Shown here one piece after another: positions 1 to 11,890 of a DNA stretch of 64,000 nt (position 1 is its first letter; each line of letters opens with the position of its first letter). Location of the stretch: NCBI GenBank assembly GCA_964016885.1, contig OZ024743.1:161812992-161876991 (forward strand). Reading direction: 5' to 3'. The position numbers and the translations under genes were made by a program. Source of the stretch: Eledone cirrhosa. Its lineage: Eukaryota > Mollusca > Cephalopoda > Octopoda > Eledonidae. The notes under the pieces were generated by a model that made no database searches, had not been told where the DNA came from, and saw nothing but the letters and a program-made list of their open reading frames with translations.

Positions 1-1200
1 TCAACACCACTACAGTAATGCTGTCACACATCTCTGACATCCTAGTTTACACGGGATGCTCCTCAATATCTCCAGTTTGTATCATAATGGCTCTAGAGTT
101 AATACATACAAAAGAGACAAGAGGGGCACACTTGGTGTACTGAGTGCATGATGTTGAATGGATCTGAAGGGGTGATCTTTCACTCCAGCCACAGAGCAGA
201 TGGCATTGTGCATTGCAGCAATCCAGCCTCTGAAAATGGGCCGAAAGCCCTTGAGGACTGTTGCCAGGTAGCAATGTTCAACCCTATTGAAAGCTTTCGA
301 TTGATCTAAGTTGATCAGGACTCCACACATGTCAGATTCCTTAGCCACCCTCTCTATGATGTATTGCATGAGGTGGAGATGTTTTGGATGGCATATGTTT
401 GGACCTCTCCTACCAGACCACCAATGACAAGTGCCAACCTTGTCACTAACACCATGTCCAAAATTTTAATCTCTGCACTTAGTAGAGTTATGGGCCTACA
501 ATTATCAATATGGGCCCCTTGTTTGGGTTTTTTCTCAGCAGCATCACAGCTCCATGGCTCACAGAATTGGGAAATCTCCCATTATGCTGCCAGTTGCAGA
601 AGATGTCTGCAAAGAGGTCACCGAACAAGTCTGGCATGTAAACATAAAGCTCATAAGGCAGACCATCCAAACCAGGCAATTTTCCCCGTGTTTATCCAGT
701 CATCGCCTCTCATATCTCAGCAGCTGTTATCGGCCTTTCACAACACTCTGTGGCAGGCCATCAAGGTAGGCACTAAAGTCCATTTTGCAATCCAGCCCAC
801 CACCATTCCCGAATATTTAGAAAAGTGCTACTGAAAAGCTGCACACATCCACTTGGGATAGAGTAACATGCAGCTAACGTGGTCCACCAAAAACCGGATT
901 GTGGCTTTGTTGTCATGCCATGCATTCACCACTTGGGTCCATCAAACAGCTTTCATCCCCGTATGTCTAAGTGTACGAGCTCTAGCTCTGACAATGCAGC
1001 CTTCATGCATTGCATTGAAGAATTGGTCAAGAGCCAATCTTGCTGCAAGCACATCAGTTGCATTGCCTTTCATAAAAGCTATCTTTCTAGCTAGCTCACC
1101 CTCTAGTCTAGTTTTCTCTATCACTACTCCTTTACTAAACCTTATCAATTCTACTCAAGGCAAACCACCATTTGTTGTTTACGATTGCTCTCATTAACAC
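1..1200 (-). pseudogene. Tx1/L1-like LINE, decayed reverse transcriptase
   Basis: Minus-strand frames carry reverse transcriptase landmarks. A stretch near 250-330 reads as a LINLDQSKAFNRVEH-type block, matching the catalytic palm motif with the first Asp in the usual LxxDxxKAFDRV setting. A second piece near 490-680 resembles the LRKNPNKG block that precedes the fingers region. A helical segment at 942-1148 resembles the linker between endonuclease and reverse transcriptase. The frame is broken by several stops and shifts, and the element runs off the left edge of the window, so its 3' end is not seen. The wording of the blocks resembles Tx1-type elements of the L1 superfamily, but the clade is recalled, not computed. 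Confidence 0.65.
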
Positions 1201-2150
1201 CTGCTTAATTAATTCCCTAATCCAGTCTCTGTAGGCTTTGCATTCCGGAAAGATACATTCAACTTCCAGTAACCGGGTCCCTGCCTATGAAGCCTATCTA
1301 AGTCGACTACACAGATCACAAAGTTGTGGTCTGTTAGTCAACTACTTTGAATTGTGGACAACTTATACTAACGTTATCTACTTCCCTACAAAATACCCTA
1401 TATAAATATGATCTGTATGACCCGATGCTATTTGCTCATATCCACATTGGCACATTTGGGAAATCCAGTCTGTACCTGCAAGACAATTGGAAATTTCAGA
1501 GCAGGTTTGCTAGGAGCTACTATCTGCTAGCTCCTCACATTCCCAGTGTGCATCTAAGATACTGTTCCAGTTGCCCGCTAACAATAAAGAGAAGGATCTT
1601 CTAGAAATATTTTGAGGTGCCTGAAGAAATCAGGCCATCCTGCCACCTTCAAAGCATAGACAGCTACTAGTCTGAAAGCATTCCCTTTGTGTTTTTTGCT
1701 GGGCTTATGTTTGTTGTTGCAGATGAGGGTTTGCTTGTGTTTGGGATGTTGTTATGGTGTTGATGCAGGTTGTGGAGATGGCATTAGTGGTGGGGTGGCT
1801 CTGTCTGTCTGTCTGTGTGTGTGCACGCGTGTGCGTACGTGTGCATTATTTGGATCATTACTTCAACTTTTTTATTTCTTTATGTTTCGCCCTCTTGTTT
1901 TGAGGTTGAAGATGGGGAGTTTTTTTCTGTTTGTCTTTTTCTTGTGCCCAATGGCTTGTCACTCTTTACCTTCCTCACAATCCATGTCAAACTGTGTGCT
2001 GTTGGGTAGGAGTATGTCTTCCATGGATGTTGATTGCGTTGGTGATGGTGCTTTTGTTGTTGTAGATACTGCTTTTTGTTGGCTTTACAGCTGCTTGTGT
2101 AATAGTTGTTGTTGCTTCTGTTGAGGCAATGGTGTTGGCTTCTTGTCTCC
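1200..2150 (-). pseudogene. Tx1/L1-like LINE, endonuclease-linker region, decayed
   Basis: The region is continuous with the reverse transcriptase piece to its left. Around 1255-1285 the minus strand encodes GPGYWKLNVS, a hallmark found just after the apurinic-type endonuclease of Tx1-like LINEs. The rest is too eroded to show catalytic endonuclease residues, and T-rich and TG-rich drift has filled 1690-2120. The long plus-strand open frame there is a low-complexity shadow rich in Cys, Leu and Phe. Confidence 0.5.
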
Positions 2151-2900
2151 TATTTTCTATGTGCAGAGGGCTCTTAGGTGGCCTGTAGACTCACACAGAT
2201 GACACGTAGGCTTTTTTCCTTCTGTAATTATCCAGAGATCTACCCTGTTGGGCAGCTGTATTTGGTCCAGGATTTTGTCTATTTGATCTAGCATCACCTG
2301 GAGGAGAATCTCCAGGTCCAAAACCAATTTTGTCTTTCACTCTTTTTGACCTCAAGGAGTGTCCGAGTCTCCAAAGACAATACAAGCCAAGATCCACCAG
2401 ATGTTTAGGCCCAGCAGAACACTTGGTATTCTCAGCCCAACATTTCTCCTTTAGATATGTCCAATGGAGGACCACTGAATCTTTTCATGCAAGGTCCTCA
2501 CTTTTGAAGAAGACCTCGACGATGGCAAACTGTCTTCCTCATTGAATATGTGCCACACCTGGCATTACCTCTTTTAGAAGAACTGTGGCAGGTTCAGCTC
2601 GCCGGCCCTGCAGCAACACAATTGTTGCTGCTATGTCATTGCTGTAGCAATTGTTATTGTTGTCATTATTGCTGTTGATGACAATGGTGGCCTTGTTGGT
2701 AATGCCTGTAGTGGTGGTGGTAACAGTGGTGACGTTGCTGTTCTTGTTTTTCTTATGCACATTGAGAGAAGAAACTTTGGTGTCTGTCGTCTTATTTTTA
2801 AATTCCAGGGAGAAGCCACAAAAGAAATGCAGCTTTAGCTCTCTTTGGGCCAAAGATAAGGGGGAAAACAATCAGAAGTTAGTCCCCTTAGACATAGAAA
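2150..2900 (-). pseudogene. Possible ORF1 region of the same LINE
   Basis: Minus-strand frames at 2191-2475 and 2539-2871 are Ser/Lys/Arg/Pro-rich, and the first includes a Cys-containing basic segment of the sort seen in LINE ORF1 (gag-like) proteins. Their order relative to the endonuclease and reverse transcriptase is right for one minus-strand element. Part of 2631-2720 is a (TTG/TCA)-type trinucleotide expansion. I see no complete CCHC knuckle, so this is assigned by position more than by motif. Confidence 0.35.
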
Positions 2901-3007
2901 TATTTAAAAAATTAAACAAAATAGGCTTTTATAACAAGTGAAAAACAACAAACTTACAGGCGCCGATATGTAAATGTCCAACATAAACAAGAGCAATAAT
3001 AATAATA

Positions 3008-3325
3008 AAGGTTTTTGATTTAGACACAAGGCCAACAATTTCGGGGGAAAGGGAAAGTCGATTAAATCAACCCCAGTGCATGACTGGTATTTTATTTTAT
3101 CAACCCCGTAAGAATAAAAGGCAAAAGTAACCTCGATGGGATTTGAAATCAGAAAGTAGTTCAAATCCCGCAATAATAATAATAATGCTTTCTTATTTAG
3201 ACACAAGACCAGCACTTAAGCAGGGAGGGAATTAAAATTACTGCAGTACTTGACTGGTACTTTGTTTTATTGACCCCAGAAAGATGAAAAGCAAAATTGA
3301 CCATGGCGGTATTTTAAAACACCAT
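3008..3325 (-). mobile_element. Two adjacent tRNA-derived SINE fragments
   Basis: Two head-to-tail minus-strand pieces, about 3008-3170 and 3186-3325, each carry the reverse complement of the SINE body (a TTCAAATCCC-type B box, then a segment ending in AAAGTACCAGT-like sequence and a GGCC-TTGTG-type tail). Short (AAT)n tracts separate them. Confidence 0.6.
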
Positions 3326-3545
3326 CACCACTGCAACTACTATGTTGAAGCTCTTGTTGTTTATATCATTAATCTGATATGTAATGATCATAATTAAATA
3401 TAAGGTGGTGGTAAATGGCAGAAATACTAGAGCACTGAAGAAAGTGCCTTGTTCTGCCTTTCATCTCTGTGGAGGTGAATAAAAATGAGTACAAGTTTAT
3501 ATTGGCAGAGTCATTATGGCACTGAATAAATGTTTTGTGATATTT

Positions 3546-3695
3546 GTTCTGTTCTGAGTTCAAACTCTATCAAGGTTAATTTTGCCTTTCATTTTTTTCG
3601 GAGGTCAATAAAATAATGCACCAGTCAAGTATTGTAGTTAACATAATCAACTTTCCTCTCACTCAAATTGTTGACCTTTTGCCTACCTAGATGAA
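3546..3695 (+). mobile_element. SINE fragment, tRNA-derived
   Basis: The copy starts at a B-box-like GAGTTCAAACTC and continues into the CCTTTCAT and AATAAAATAATGCACCAGT body shared with other copies. The head is missing and the tail is diverged. Confidence 0.55.
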
Positions 3696-3914
3696 AAATT
3701 ACTTATACTATCAACCGAGCAACCAGAGCTCAGCTGTCAGTTTAGTTTTTCTTTGTTTTTTTTTTTTTAGGTGGATTGGAATTTTTCCTTCCTTTGTCTG
3801 TCTTTTGATAGAGAGGATGTCTTCTGTACAGACTTGATTTATTTCTAACAAGAGAATTTAATGTAGATTTTAATATTTTTTAAGTGATGGGTTTTCCCCA
3901 TACTATGTATTGGT

Positions 3915-4070
3915 TTTAAACCAACCCCAGTACTTGACTGGTACTTTATTTTATTGACCCAAGAAAAATGAAAGGCAAAATTGACCTTGGTGGGATTTGA
4001 ACTCAGACTGTAAAGAATCAGCACAATGGGATTTTATTCGATGCTCTCACAATTCTGTCAATCCAATACA
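3915..4070 (-). mobile_element. SINE fragment, tRNA-derived
   Basis: Reverse complement of the common SINE body, with the B box at about 3995-4010 and an eroded head extending to about 4070. Confidence 0.55.
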
Positions 4071-4074
4071 ATAT

Positions 4075-5840
4075 TGCCCTTACATAAATCCTTATGTGAT
4101 ATTTCAGTAGATAATTCTATTATAGTCTTTTCTTAAGAACCTTGTAAAGTTTCAAACAGCAGCTGAATATGCTAATAAATATAACATGTTCAAATGTGTA
4201 GTATTGCCCTCAACCAGACAGAAGAGAAGTGGGTCTGTAGTTTGCACTTAATCATGTTATTGACTACTTGTGAACTTTATTTAGATCTAAACAACAAAAA
4301 ACAAATTCTGGATGACTTTGAAAATTAATAAAAATACTAAAGAAATCAATTCTTGTTAGAATAGGGTCATATAAAAACCACAATAAAATATACTACTTAG
4401 CTTGCTTTCTTCCCCAAATCAACATCAACGATGATACATTCAAAGCAAAGAATTTTTATAAAAACAAAGAATTAAACACAATTTCAATAAATTATCATAT
4501 TTTAATGTCATCATCTGATATTTCCAAATATTGTTGTTGTTGCTATGTTTTAAATTCTTTTAATGTCATTTTTCACAGTTGTTTGTTAAATGTCTTGCTT
4601 TCGGTTGGTTGTCTAATAATAAAGGAAAACAGAACTAACTCAAGGCTTGATAATCATCTATAACAACAAAGAAGTAAGAGAGAGTCAGAATACATCAACA
4701 GAGTATCGTAAAAATTCCATTTGATATAACTACCACTTAAAGGTTACATTATTGCCATTTTATTGTAATATTTTCAAAATCGTGTAAGGAAATTTGAAAA
4801 AAAATGAACACTTCAAGCTAGCACTACGCAGTATGCATTGCTAATATGTCAGTGAAATATTTTGAATTGTTAAGTTGTAGGTAATAAGCCTAACAGCTAT
4901 TACATGCACATGCATCATTTGAGATAGTTCTTCCATTAAATATAACTGCTAATCACACAACAGCTATCAAACACATACCAACCTCATATCATCTGAGATA
5001 GTTCTTTTAACACACAGATACATACACACATGCATGCACATATTGGAGATCATATCCAAAAACAGGCAATTCACTTCAGAAATAAACCTTTACACACAAA
5101 CACATTACAATCAGAAGGACACTGCTGAGCAATCTTCTCAGTTGTTGTGAAGCCCAAACCAGGAAGAACAGACCTACCTGGAAATGTTTCTTGCGATGGG
5201 GAAACATCTTGCAGAGGTGGAGTTCTATCTCTCATCTGCATTACACTCTGAAACTGGAGCTTGATATTTGCTCTCAGACACTTCCTCTGAGATAAAGACA
5301 TGTTATCCTTACATGTCTTTTCTCCCACAATTGCCTCTGTTCTTCTTACACAACTAACTTTTCTATTGTTAACTCTATTGTGTTTCATTCCATACATCTC
5401 AAAACAGCAATAATGTCCATTCCTTACTTTTCAGAATTGTATCCCTCAAAAATTCCTTTCTTGACTATGTTTTCTCCCACAATTGTTTATCACCCCCAAG
5501 TAAAGTCTTCCTACACAGAGAAGAAGACCTGCAAAAACTAGGTAACAAGGATTTGGAGAGGGGGCCTTACAATCCTGTGAATCTTTCAATAGCAAATAGA
5601 TATCACTCATAAATTAGACTCCTAGGCAAACATATTTGATCCCAAACAATAAACAAAATTTCTAGTACCATATCAACACATATACCACACAACCACAAAA
5701 ATATATATATCATTCTAATACAATACTAACACACAAACACAAATAGATATGCTACATTAACAAACTTCCTCTAAACACATCTGTCATACAGTATAGACAC
5801 TATATAACCACAAATATAGACAGTTTTATACACAATGCTC
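4075..5840. other. AT-rich unique DNA, no gene seen
   Basis: No repeat family, RNA gene or convincing coding region was recognised. A 108-codon open frame on the minus strand (5071-5397) has mixed composition and no motif I know. It has no visible splice context and may be chance or an unclassified repeat. Confidence 0.4.
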
Positions 5841-5844
5841 ACAT

Positions 5845-5975
5845 AATATAGCGCTGTCACTGGTGCCAAGCTTATTGGCCATTGCCTTTCCCTTGGACAA
5901 CATTGGTGACATGGAGAGGGAAGGCTTGTGCCTCAGAAGAGGACTTTCTAAGTGCAAAACCACAGACTAGAGGGG
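5845..5975 (+). mobile_element. SINE fragment, GTGCCAAGCTT-body family
   Basis: It shares the CATTGCCTTTCCCTTGGACA body with fuller copies at 27535-27868 (minus) and 55830-56178 (plus). The tRNA-like head is absent. Confidence 0.55.
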
Positions 5976-6391
5976 CCTACTTACATAATACTATTTACCA
6001 TTCCAGTTCTAATACATGTCACACATGACAATCTCTCTGGACATCACTGAAAGCAAAGGAACTTATATCCATCTCAGAATTGGTTGTTGTTAAGTCCCAG
6101 TTGGCCTGATTGAGTAGGCATGATCAAAAACATTTCAGCTGTGTCTATCCCATTTTTTTTCTAGTTAAGCATACCTCACACTACATTATCCAATGAATCC
6201 TTTATATATTCCCATTACCAACTCACCCAAGATCATACCTGTTTAATGTTACCAACCCATCCAAGACCATCTTTGGTGGATCCTTAGCAAGATCACTTTT
6301 GATTTCACATTACTAGACTACCCAAAATAAACCATGTTGAAGTGCTCATATATATATGAAAACCTTAACTCTCAAATCTCATTATTAAGCT

Positions 6392-6510
6392 GAGTTCAAA
6401 TCCCGTCGAGGTTAACTTTACCTTTCATCCTTACGGGGTCGATAAAATAAAGTACCAGTAATGCACTGGGGTAATTGCTGGCCATGCGTCAAAAGTAGTA
6501 ACAACATAAG
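6392..6510 (+). mobile_element. SINE 3' part, tRNA-Lys-like family
   Basis: Runs from the B box TGAGTTCAAATCCC through GGGGTCGATAAAATAAAGT to a TAACAACATAAGG tail. It is well conserved, so relatively young, but lacks the head. Confidence 0.7.
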
Positions 6511-6650
6511 GTTTTGGTATTTTTATGTTAGAACAATAGGCTGTATTCTAAACACAGGATTAATCCTTCCAATACTAACCTACCCAAAACTGTCTCTGTT
6601 GCTTTTGAATAAAACCACCCATTTTAAATGGTTCTTATTTAACTTGTAAT

Positions 6651-6768
6651 CTTCCCAAGGTTAATTTTTGCTTTTCATCCTTCTAAGGTAGATAAAATAA
6701 AGTACCAGTAATGCACTGGGATAATTGCTGGCCTTGTGCCAAAAGTAGAAACAATTATTTTATATAAG
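6651..6768 (+). mobile_element. SINE 3' part, tRNA-Lys-like family
   Basis: Body and tail only, ending in AACAATTATTTTATATAAG. A full SINE follows immediately and ends in the same bases (see next entry). Confidence 0.7.
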
Positions 6769-6966
6769 GCAGTGGATTGGCAAAAATCGGTAGAGCATCA
6801 GACATGCTTTGCAGCATAGAGTTATGGCCCTTTGCGTTCTGAGTTCAAATCCCACCAAGGTTAATTTGGCCTTTCATCCTTATGGGGTGATAAAATAAAG
6901 TACCAGTAATGCACTGCAGTAATTGCTGGCCTTGTGCCAAAAGTAAAAACAATTATTTTATATAAG
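6768..6966 (+). mobile_element. Full-length tRNA-Lys-like SINE
   Basis: An internal Pol III A box lies in a head containing TCGGTAGAGCATCAGAC, which is identical to the D-arm and anticodon stem of the tRNA-Lys gene at 47254 in this window. A B box GAGTTCAAATCCC follows, then the common body and the TTGTGCCAAAAGT tail. The 12-bp sequence ATTTTATATAAG occurs at 6757-6768 and 6955-6966 and reads as a target-site duplication, so this copy inserted in the tail of the preceding one. Squid and octopus SINEs of tRNA-Lys origin are known, and the match to them is inferred. Confidence 0.75.
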
Positions 6967-6999
6967 AATGTTTTGTTCAGTTAAAAATCCTACCTTAAT

Positions 7000-7720
7000 A
7001 ATCCAAATAACTTTAGTAAATCCCTCTAAATTTTTCAGTAATTAATTCAAATACAGTTTGTTTTATTAGAAGTATGGTAATGAAAAGGTTAATATAATAA
7101 TTGTTTCTTCTTTTGGCACAAGGTAATATAATAATATAAGCAATAAATATAGAATTAACTATTTTATTGGATGCATTGAAATTTCTTATATTTTTTTAGT
7201 TGATGTGGTTAACTCTTCTCATTTGCAGTGCTGTTTTTGTTGAACACCAGGTCATACCTTGTCAAATAGACCTATGATCAAAGACCTTCCAAATATGAGC
7301 ATCCTATATTTTAATTAAAAAATACTGTATCTAGGATATATTGTTCAATGAATGTATCCTTTTCTACTTTTAATATGTGATATGGTGGTAATTTGGCTGC
7401 TATTTCTGGTAGGCCAATTGACAACATAGATGATTCTTTGCTGGTTTGCAATGTTTCTTCATATTCTAGTAACTGAAAAAATAATTTTATAGTGAGGCTT
7501 AAATGAATTTGGGAAGGCTTTGGAAAGAAATTGACAGCCATAATAGCCAAGGATGTGGTACAAGTGAAACCAGAGATCTTGTATTTAGCAAATACTAGTG
7601 CTAATGACAATACAATAATAATAGAATAATTCATATTATAAATGTCAATGTAATCTCACCCCCACCTCAAAAAAACACACAAGCTTTAAGGGCTGGTACT
7701 TAGATCTAGTAAAGGTACAT
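7000..7720. other. AT-rich unique DNA, no gene seen
   Basis: No conserved motif or repeat recognised. The minus-strand open frame at 7311-7634 is hydrophobic at its start but has no family resemblance I can name. Confidence 0.35.
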
Positions 7721-7721
7721 G

Positions 7722-7965
7722 AGAATAGCTGGTGAACTGGCAGAGTTGTTAGAAAGTCAGATAGAATGCAATGCTGTGCTTTTGGAGTTCAAATCCCAAT
7801 GAGTTCAACATGGCCTTTCATCCTTTTAAGGTCAATAAAAAATATACCAGTCTCTCTCTCTGGAAGTAATTGGCTATATTCAAGCCTGGAGTGGGAATGG
7901 GGTGTACCAGGTTTAAAGTGCCCATGATGGTACCCCTACAATTACATCAGGAATTACGGGTCCAT
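7722..7965 (+). mobile_element. SINE, second subfamily with extended tail
   Basis: The head GCTGGTGAACTGGCAGAGTTGTTAG and a B box GGAGTTCAAATCCC are followed by a shared CCTTTCATCC body. The 3' half differs from the Lys-type SINE: it passes through a (TC)n tract, then a GGAAGTAATTGGCTATATTCA-like segment and ends near GGAATTACGGG. The same structure recurs at 39643-39975. Confidence 0.6.
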
Positions 7966-8510
7966 ATATATACATAGTACCAAAATATGGAAAAATTGCA
8001 AATGAAAGGTGTCAACTATCATAAGCAACCAATAATTCAATTTAAAAGATGCAATTATAAAATACTTTCTGAAAACAACAATTAACCTCTTTTTAGCTGC
8101 TTCTTTCACAACACTCACTATCACCAACACCACCATAACTATTATCAACACCACCACCACTATAGTTAAAACTATCACCATGACTACCATCACTATTACC
8201 ACTAACAGCTCTTCAGCCACAATGAGCAAGTTGGTGTTGTAGCAAGGGAGGGGGTGCCATAGTATATAAATGTGTTAAGTAGGTGTTAATTGAAAAGGAA
8301 ATTAAAATCTATTTCCAATATTAATAAAGCCTTTTTACAGCTTTCATTCCTCCCCACCCACCCTGAAAATATAAAAAAATAGAATAAAATAAATAAACTA
8401 AAAAAAATAAGTTAAGAATTATAAAAAACTCCAAATACAAATTCGAGAGATCAGCGACAATTCACAAAACTCAGAGTAGCAATAGAGAGTAATCTCAGTA
8501 TTAAAATAAA

Positions 8511-8700
8511 TAATTGTTTCTACTTTTGGCACAAAGCCAGCAATTACCCCAGTGCATTACTGGTACTTTATTTCATTAGCCCCATAAGGATGAAAGGCAA
8601 AGTTAATCTCGGCAGGATTTGAACTCAGACTGTAAAGGGCTGTAACTATGCTGCAATGCATGGCATCTGGCCCTCTACCGATATTGCCAATTCTTTACTT
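8511..8700 (-). mobile_element. Full-length tRNA-Lys-like SINE
   Basis: Complete in reverse orientation: tail at 8511-8545, B box near 8615-8630 and a head ending near 8697 with the GGCAATATCGGTAGAGG-type A box. It is moderately diverged from the copy at 6768. Confidence 0.7.
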
Positions 8701-8719
8701 TAGCATTCTTTCCTAGTGT

Positions 8720-9540
8720 TTGTAAACCCAAATGTATGTATATATTATATATATTTACCCCCCACTGCCTAATATGTTCTCTGTCCTTTCTTGACTCTTC
8801 ATCTGCCTCTTCTTGATTTGTTTCTTACTTTCCTATCTAAATAATTTTCACTCACTCTCTCATATTCACTGTACCTCAACTGTACTTCAATGCACATATC
8901 AGTGAAGACCACTTGGAATCTCTCAGACTCCCACTGCCCTCTGATGCTCTCCCATCCAGCCACTCATATTCACTGAGTTATACTGCCCACATAACGAGGA
9001 GTACCTTAGTCATGTAGATATCCACTAATCTTACCAATCTTCCTTTCATCCCAACTACAATTCCTCCTTTGAGCTGCTTGTCATCATTCCCTCTCCTCAA
9101 AGCAACTTACATTACCCAACACCTGTTATCCCCTGCCCTCTCTTTTTCAGCAACAACATGAAGCTGCCATTGCTTCCACTACAGTGTCACTTCTGTCATA
9201 CTCTCATCCTGCCAGTACTGCCTTTCTGTCTGTTCTGCTGAGTACACACCAAGCACCCTAATGCTGATGCCATGATAAAATGCACCCAATACACTGTGTA
9301 TGGTAGTGCTGAAGCCATATCACTAGTTTCCTTTGATTTGATAGTTTAATACTTAGTATGGTCTCGTTTCAAAGACCCACTACACATTATACTATCTACT
9401 TTAATATAATCTGCACTGTAAGTGCAGAGATAACTTAGCCTTAGATCAGGTTGATCTTACTTTTATGTTTGAAAGAAAACCGGTTTCATCTCTTGATAAA
9501 TATCTATAATTTTCTGAATCTATTGAGATTCAGGTATTTT
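8720..9540. other. Unclassified, CT-rich DNA
   Basis: Pyrimidine-rich on the plus strand. A short piece at 9255-9310 resembles the LINE/SINE tail that contains AAATGCACCCAATACACT, also seen at 55560-55590. Nothing else was recognised. Confidence 0.35.
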
Positions 9541-10090
9541 TAACATCATCATCGTTTTACGTCCGTTCTTCCACGCTAGCATAGGTTAGACGGGTTGTCC
9601 TGTTCTGGGCAGTGTCTGGTTGGCTGACCATGCCTTGCTCATACAGGAACTGATTTGGCTTGATTTCTACAGCTGGATGCCCTTCCTAACACTAACCTCA
9701 TTTACAGTGAGTGCTGGGTGCTTTTTCGTGGTGCCTACATGTCCACTTTACAGTGTGGGCTGGGTGCTTTTTTGCCGTGGCACCTCCACGACCTCTTGAA
9801 TAATAATAATAATAATAATCATCCTTTTTACATCCATTTTTCTATACTTGCATGGGTTGAACGAGTCTTTTCCACTCATTGCATTCTGTCATCATCTATG
9901 TGCAGTTCAGCATTTTGAAATCTGCTCTCAATATTCTGCCTAGGTTTTTTTGCTTTCCTCAACTGCAGCTTCCTTCCACTGGGAGTTCCTGGCACTTATT
10001 CACCCAAAGATCATTCTCCATGCTTATCACATAGCCATACCAGCAAAGTCTTCTCTTGCACACTGCATTTGATTCCTTTTAATTGTTATG
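9541..10090 (-). mobile_element. RTE-like LINE 3' fragments (two, nested)
   Basis: Read on the minus strand, a 3' UTR tail with GGAAGGGCATCCAGCTGTAGAAA and terminal (GAT)n spans 9541-9795. A second tail begins in an (AAT)n tract at about 9799 and continues to 10090 with a diverged C-terminal coding stretch. The plus-strand text begins with ATCATCATCGTTTTACGTCC, the reverse of the LINE end seen intact at 33955. Confidence 0.65.
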
Positions 10091-10279
10091 CTTTTAGAGT
10101 ATGATAAAAATAGTTCTGTCTTCATTGGTAGAGAATCCTCAGTAGGTTTCGTCTCTAAGGAATTAACCAGTAGTTGACTATTACTAAACACTGAACTAGA
10201 TGATAATTAAACCAAACTTTCACTTCTTATCTCATTACTTTATTTTATGTTTTTAATCTTGTTTTATTTACCTTTTACA

Positions 10280-10505
10280 TTATGCTTTACTTTTCTCAAG
10301 TGCCTAATAGAATGACTTATACATGGGTAATGTGTGTCATGTGTATATGTATATATGTATACAAGTGTGTGTGTTCTGTGCACACAAGGTGTGTGTGTGT
10401 GGTGTGTGGTGTGTGGTGTGTGGTGTGTGTGTGTGTGCACTCAGCATGTGAGTGGTTTGTATGTTCACGTAAGAATCTGATAGAATGTGTGTGTGAGAGA
10501 GAGAG
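10280..10505. repeat. TG-rich simple repeat
   Basis: Imperfect (TG)n with GGTGTG variant units and a short (GA)n end. Open frames on both strands here are shadows of the simple repeat. Confidence 0.85.
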
Positions 10506-10864
10506 TGTGAATTTCCACATATGTTCTTTGTTCCTGTGCATATTTGTGTATGTCTAGAATTGGCTAAACAGACAGATCGTTGCATAGACAAGTAGAGCCA
10601 TGTAATGTAAGTGAATTATTATACTTGCTTGATGAAAGCATTGTGATTGTGATAAAGATTATGATGGATGACGCCTGATGAAGAAGCAGACAGAGAGGAT
10701 CTAGGAAGAAGAGGTAGAGGCAGATCTAATGCTTGGAGATATGGTGGGTTGTAAACTTGACCAACCTATGTCAGCAAAAACAGACATTAAAACAATTTTG
10801 CTCCTGGTGGCAGCAACAGCAGTGATAATGGTGGTGTTGTTTGGGGGAAGTGCTGATAGGGATG

Positions 10865-10955
10865 ATACAAATAAACTGCCTCAAAAGGCCAGCCTGTCCC
10901 ACAGAATGCTGAATCTCCCTGAGAATTGTATTAAGAATACATATCTCTCTTGAAT
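10865..10955 (+). mobile_element. SINE fragment, fourth family
   Basis: Shares AAAGGCCAGCCTGTC and TGCTGAATCTCCCT with the fuller copy at 59512-59745. Confidence 0.4.
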
Positions 10956-10959
10956 ACTT

Positions 10960-11715
10960 AGCTATGTAGACATTAATTTAATGAATAGGTTGTTTTATTG
11001 ATAAAACAAGTGGATTACATATCAAAACTGACAGAGGTTCATTTACTTCTACTATATCTAGTATTACATTCTCCAATACATCTTTTCATCTCTAAGACTA
11101 TAGGTTATGATTTGAGGGATAAATGACTACTATTTCTAGCATATTGAACAATCACATAGAGTCAACTTTGTTGGCTAAATGCTTGTTTTCATACTATATG
11201 ATATCTAAACAGAAATTAAAAACTTCACTATAATTGAGGATGTCAAATACCTATTACTCTAAACTATTTCATTTCAACATAACTAACTTTCAAACTTTAT
11301 TCTGGATTATTCTTGCCATGATTACCTTTAGGGTTACCATTAATCTTCAGTATTTCATTGTGCAGTTCATATCCCTTGCCTATCTATGTGCCAACAACAT
11401 GATATACCGATATGGTTTCAACCTTACCTGTGTGTAGCATTATGATCTCATCCAAACATAATGTGACCTTCAAAGTTCATCTTCCTCATCAACACTAGCA
11501 ACATATCATCAGCTACATCATCAGCATTATCAATATCGTCATCATCATCACCAGCATCATCAACACCATTGTTGATACTACTAACACTACCACCATCAAC
11601 ATCATCACCATCAATACCACCAGCATCAACATCATTAAACCAATGAAGGAAACTTAATATGAGAAATAGCAGTCAAATTTCCTTCAAATCAAAACTGGAT
11701 AATGTAGTCATGAGT
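10960..11715. other. Unique DNA with (ATC)n-type tract
   Basis: No gene recognised. An imperfect CATCA/CAC trinucleotide tract fills about 11485-11640. Confidence 0.4.
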
Positions 11716-11890
11716 CATCATCATCATCATTTTACGTCCATTTTTCCCTGCTTGCAAGGGTGGGACAGGAACTGATTCTGGCTTGATTTCTACAGCTGGA
11801 TGCCCTTCCTAACACCAACCTCATTTACAGTGAGTGCTGGGTGGTTTTTGCCGTGGCACCTACACGACCACTTTGCAGTGGAATAATAGC
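11715..11890 (-). mobile_element. 5'-truncated SINE with LINE-derived tail
   Basis: The reverse complement matches the 3' half of the complete SINEs at 57385-57716 and 63568-63893, including CAGCTGTAGAAATCAAGCCAG and the terminal (GAT)n. The tRNA-like head is missing. Confidence 0.65.

Noticed and set aside
1687..2124. 145-codon Cys/Leu/Phe-rich plus-strand frame
   Set aside because: It is the reverse shadow of the decayed Tx1-like LINE combined with T-rich drift.
5071..5397. 108-codon minus-strand frame as a gene
   Set aside because: No domain, no splice signals and no codon pattern that distinguishes it from chance in this AT-rich stretch.
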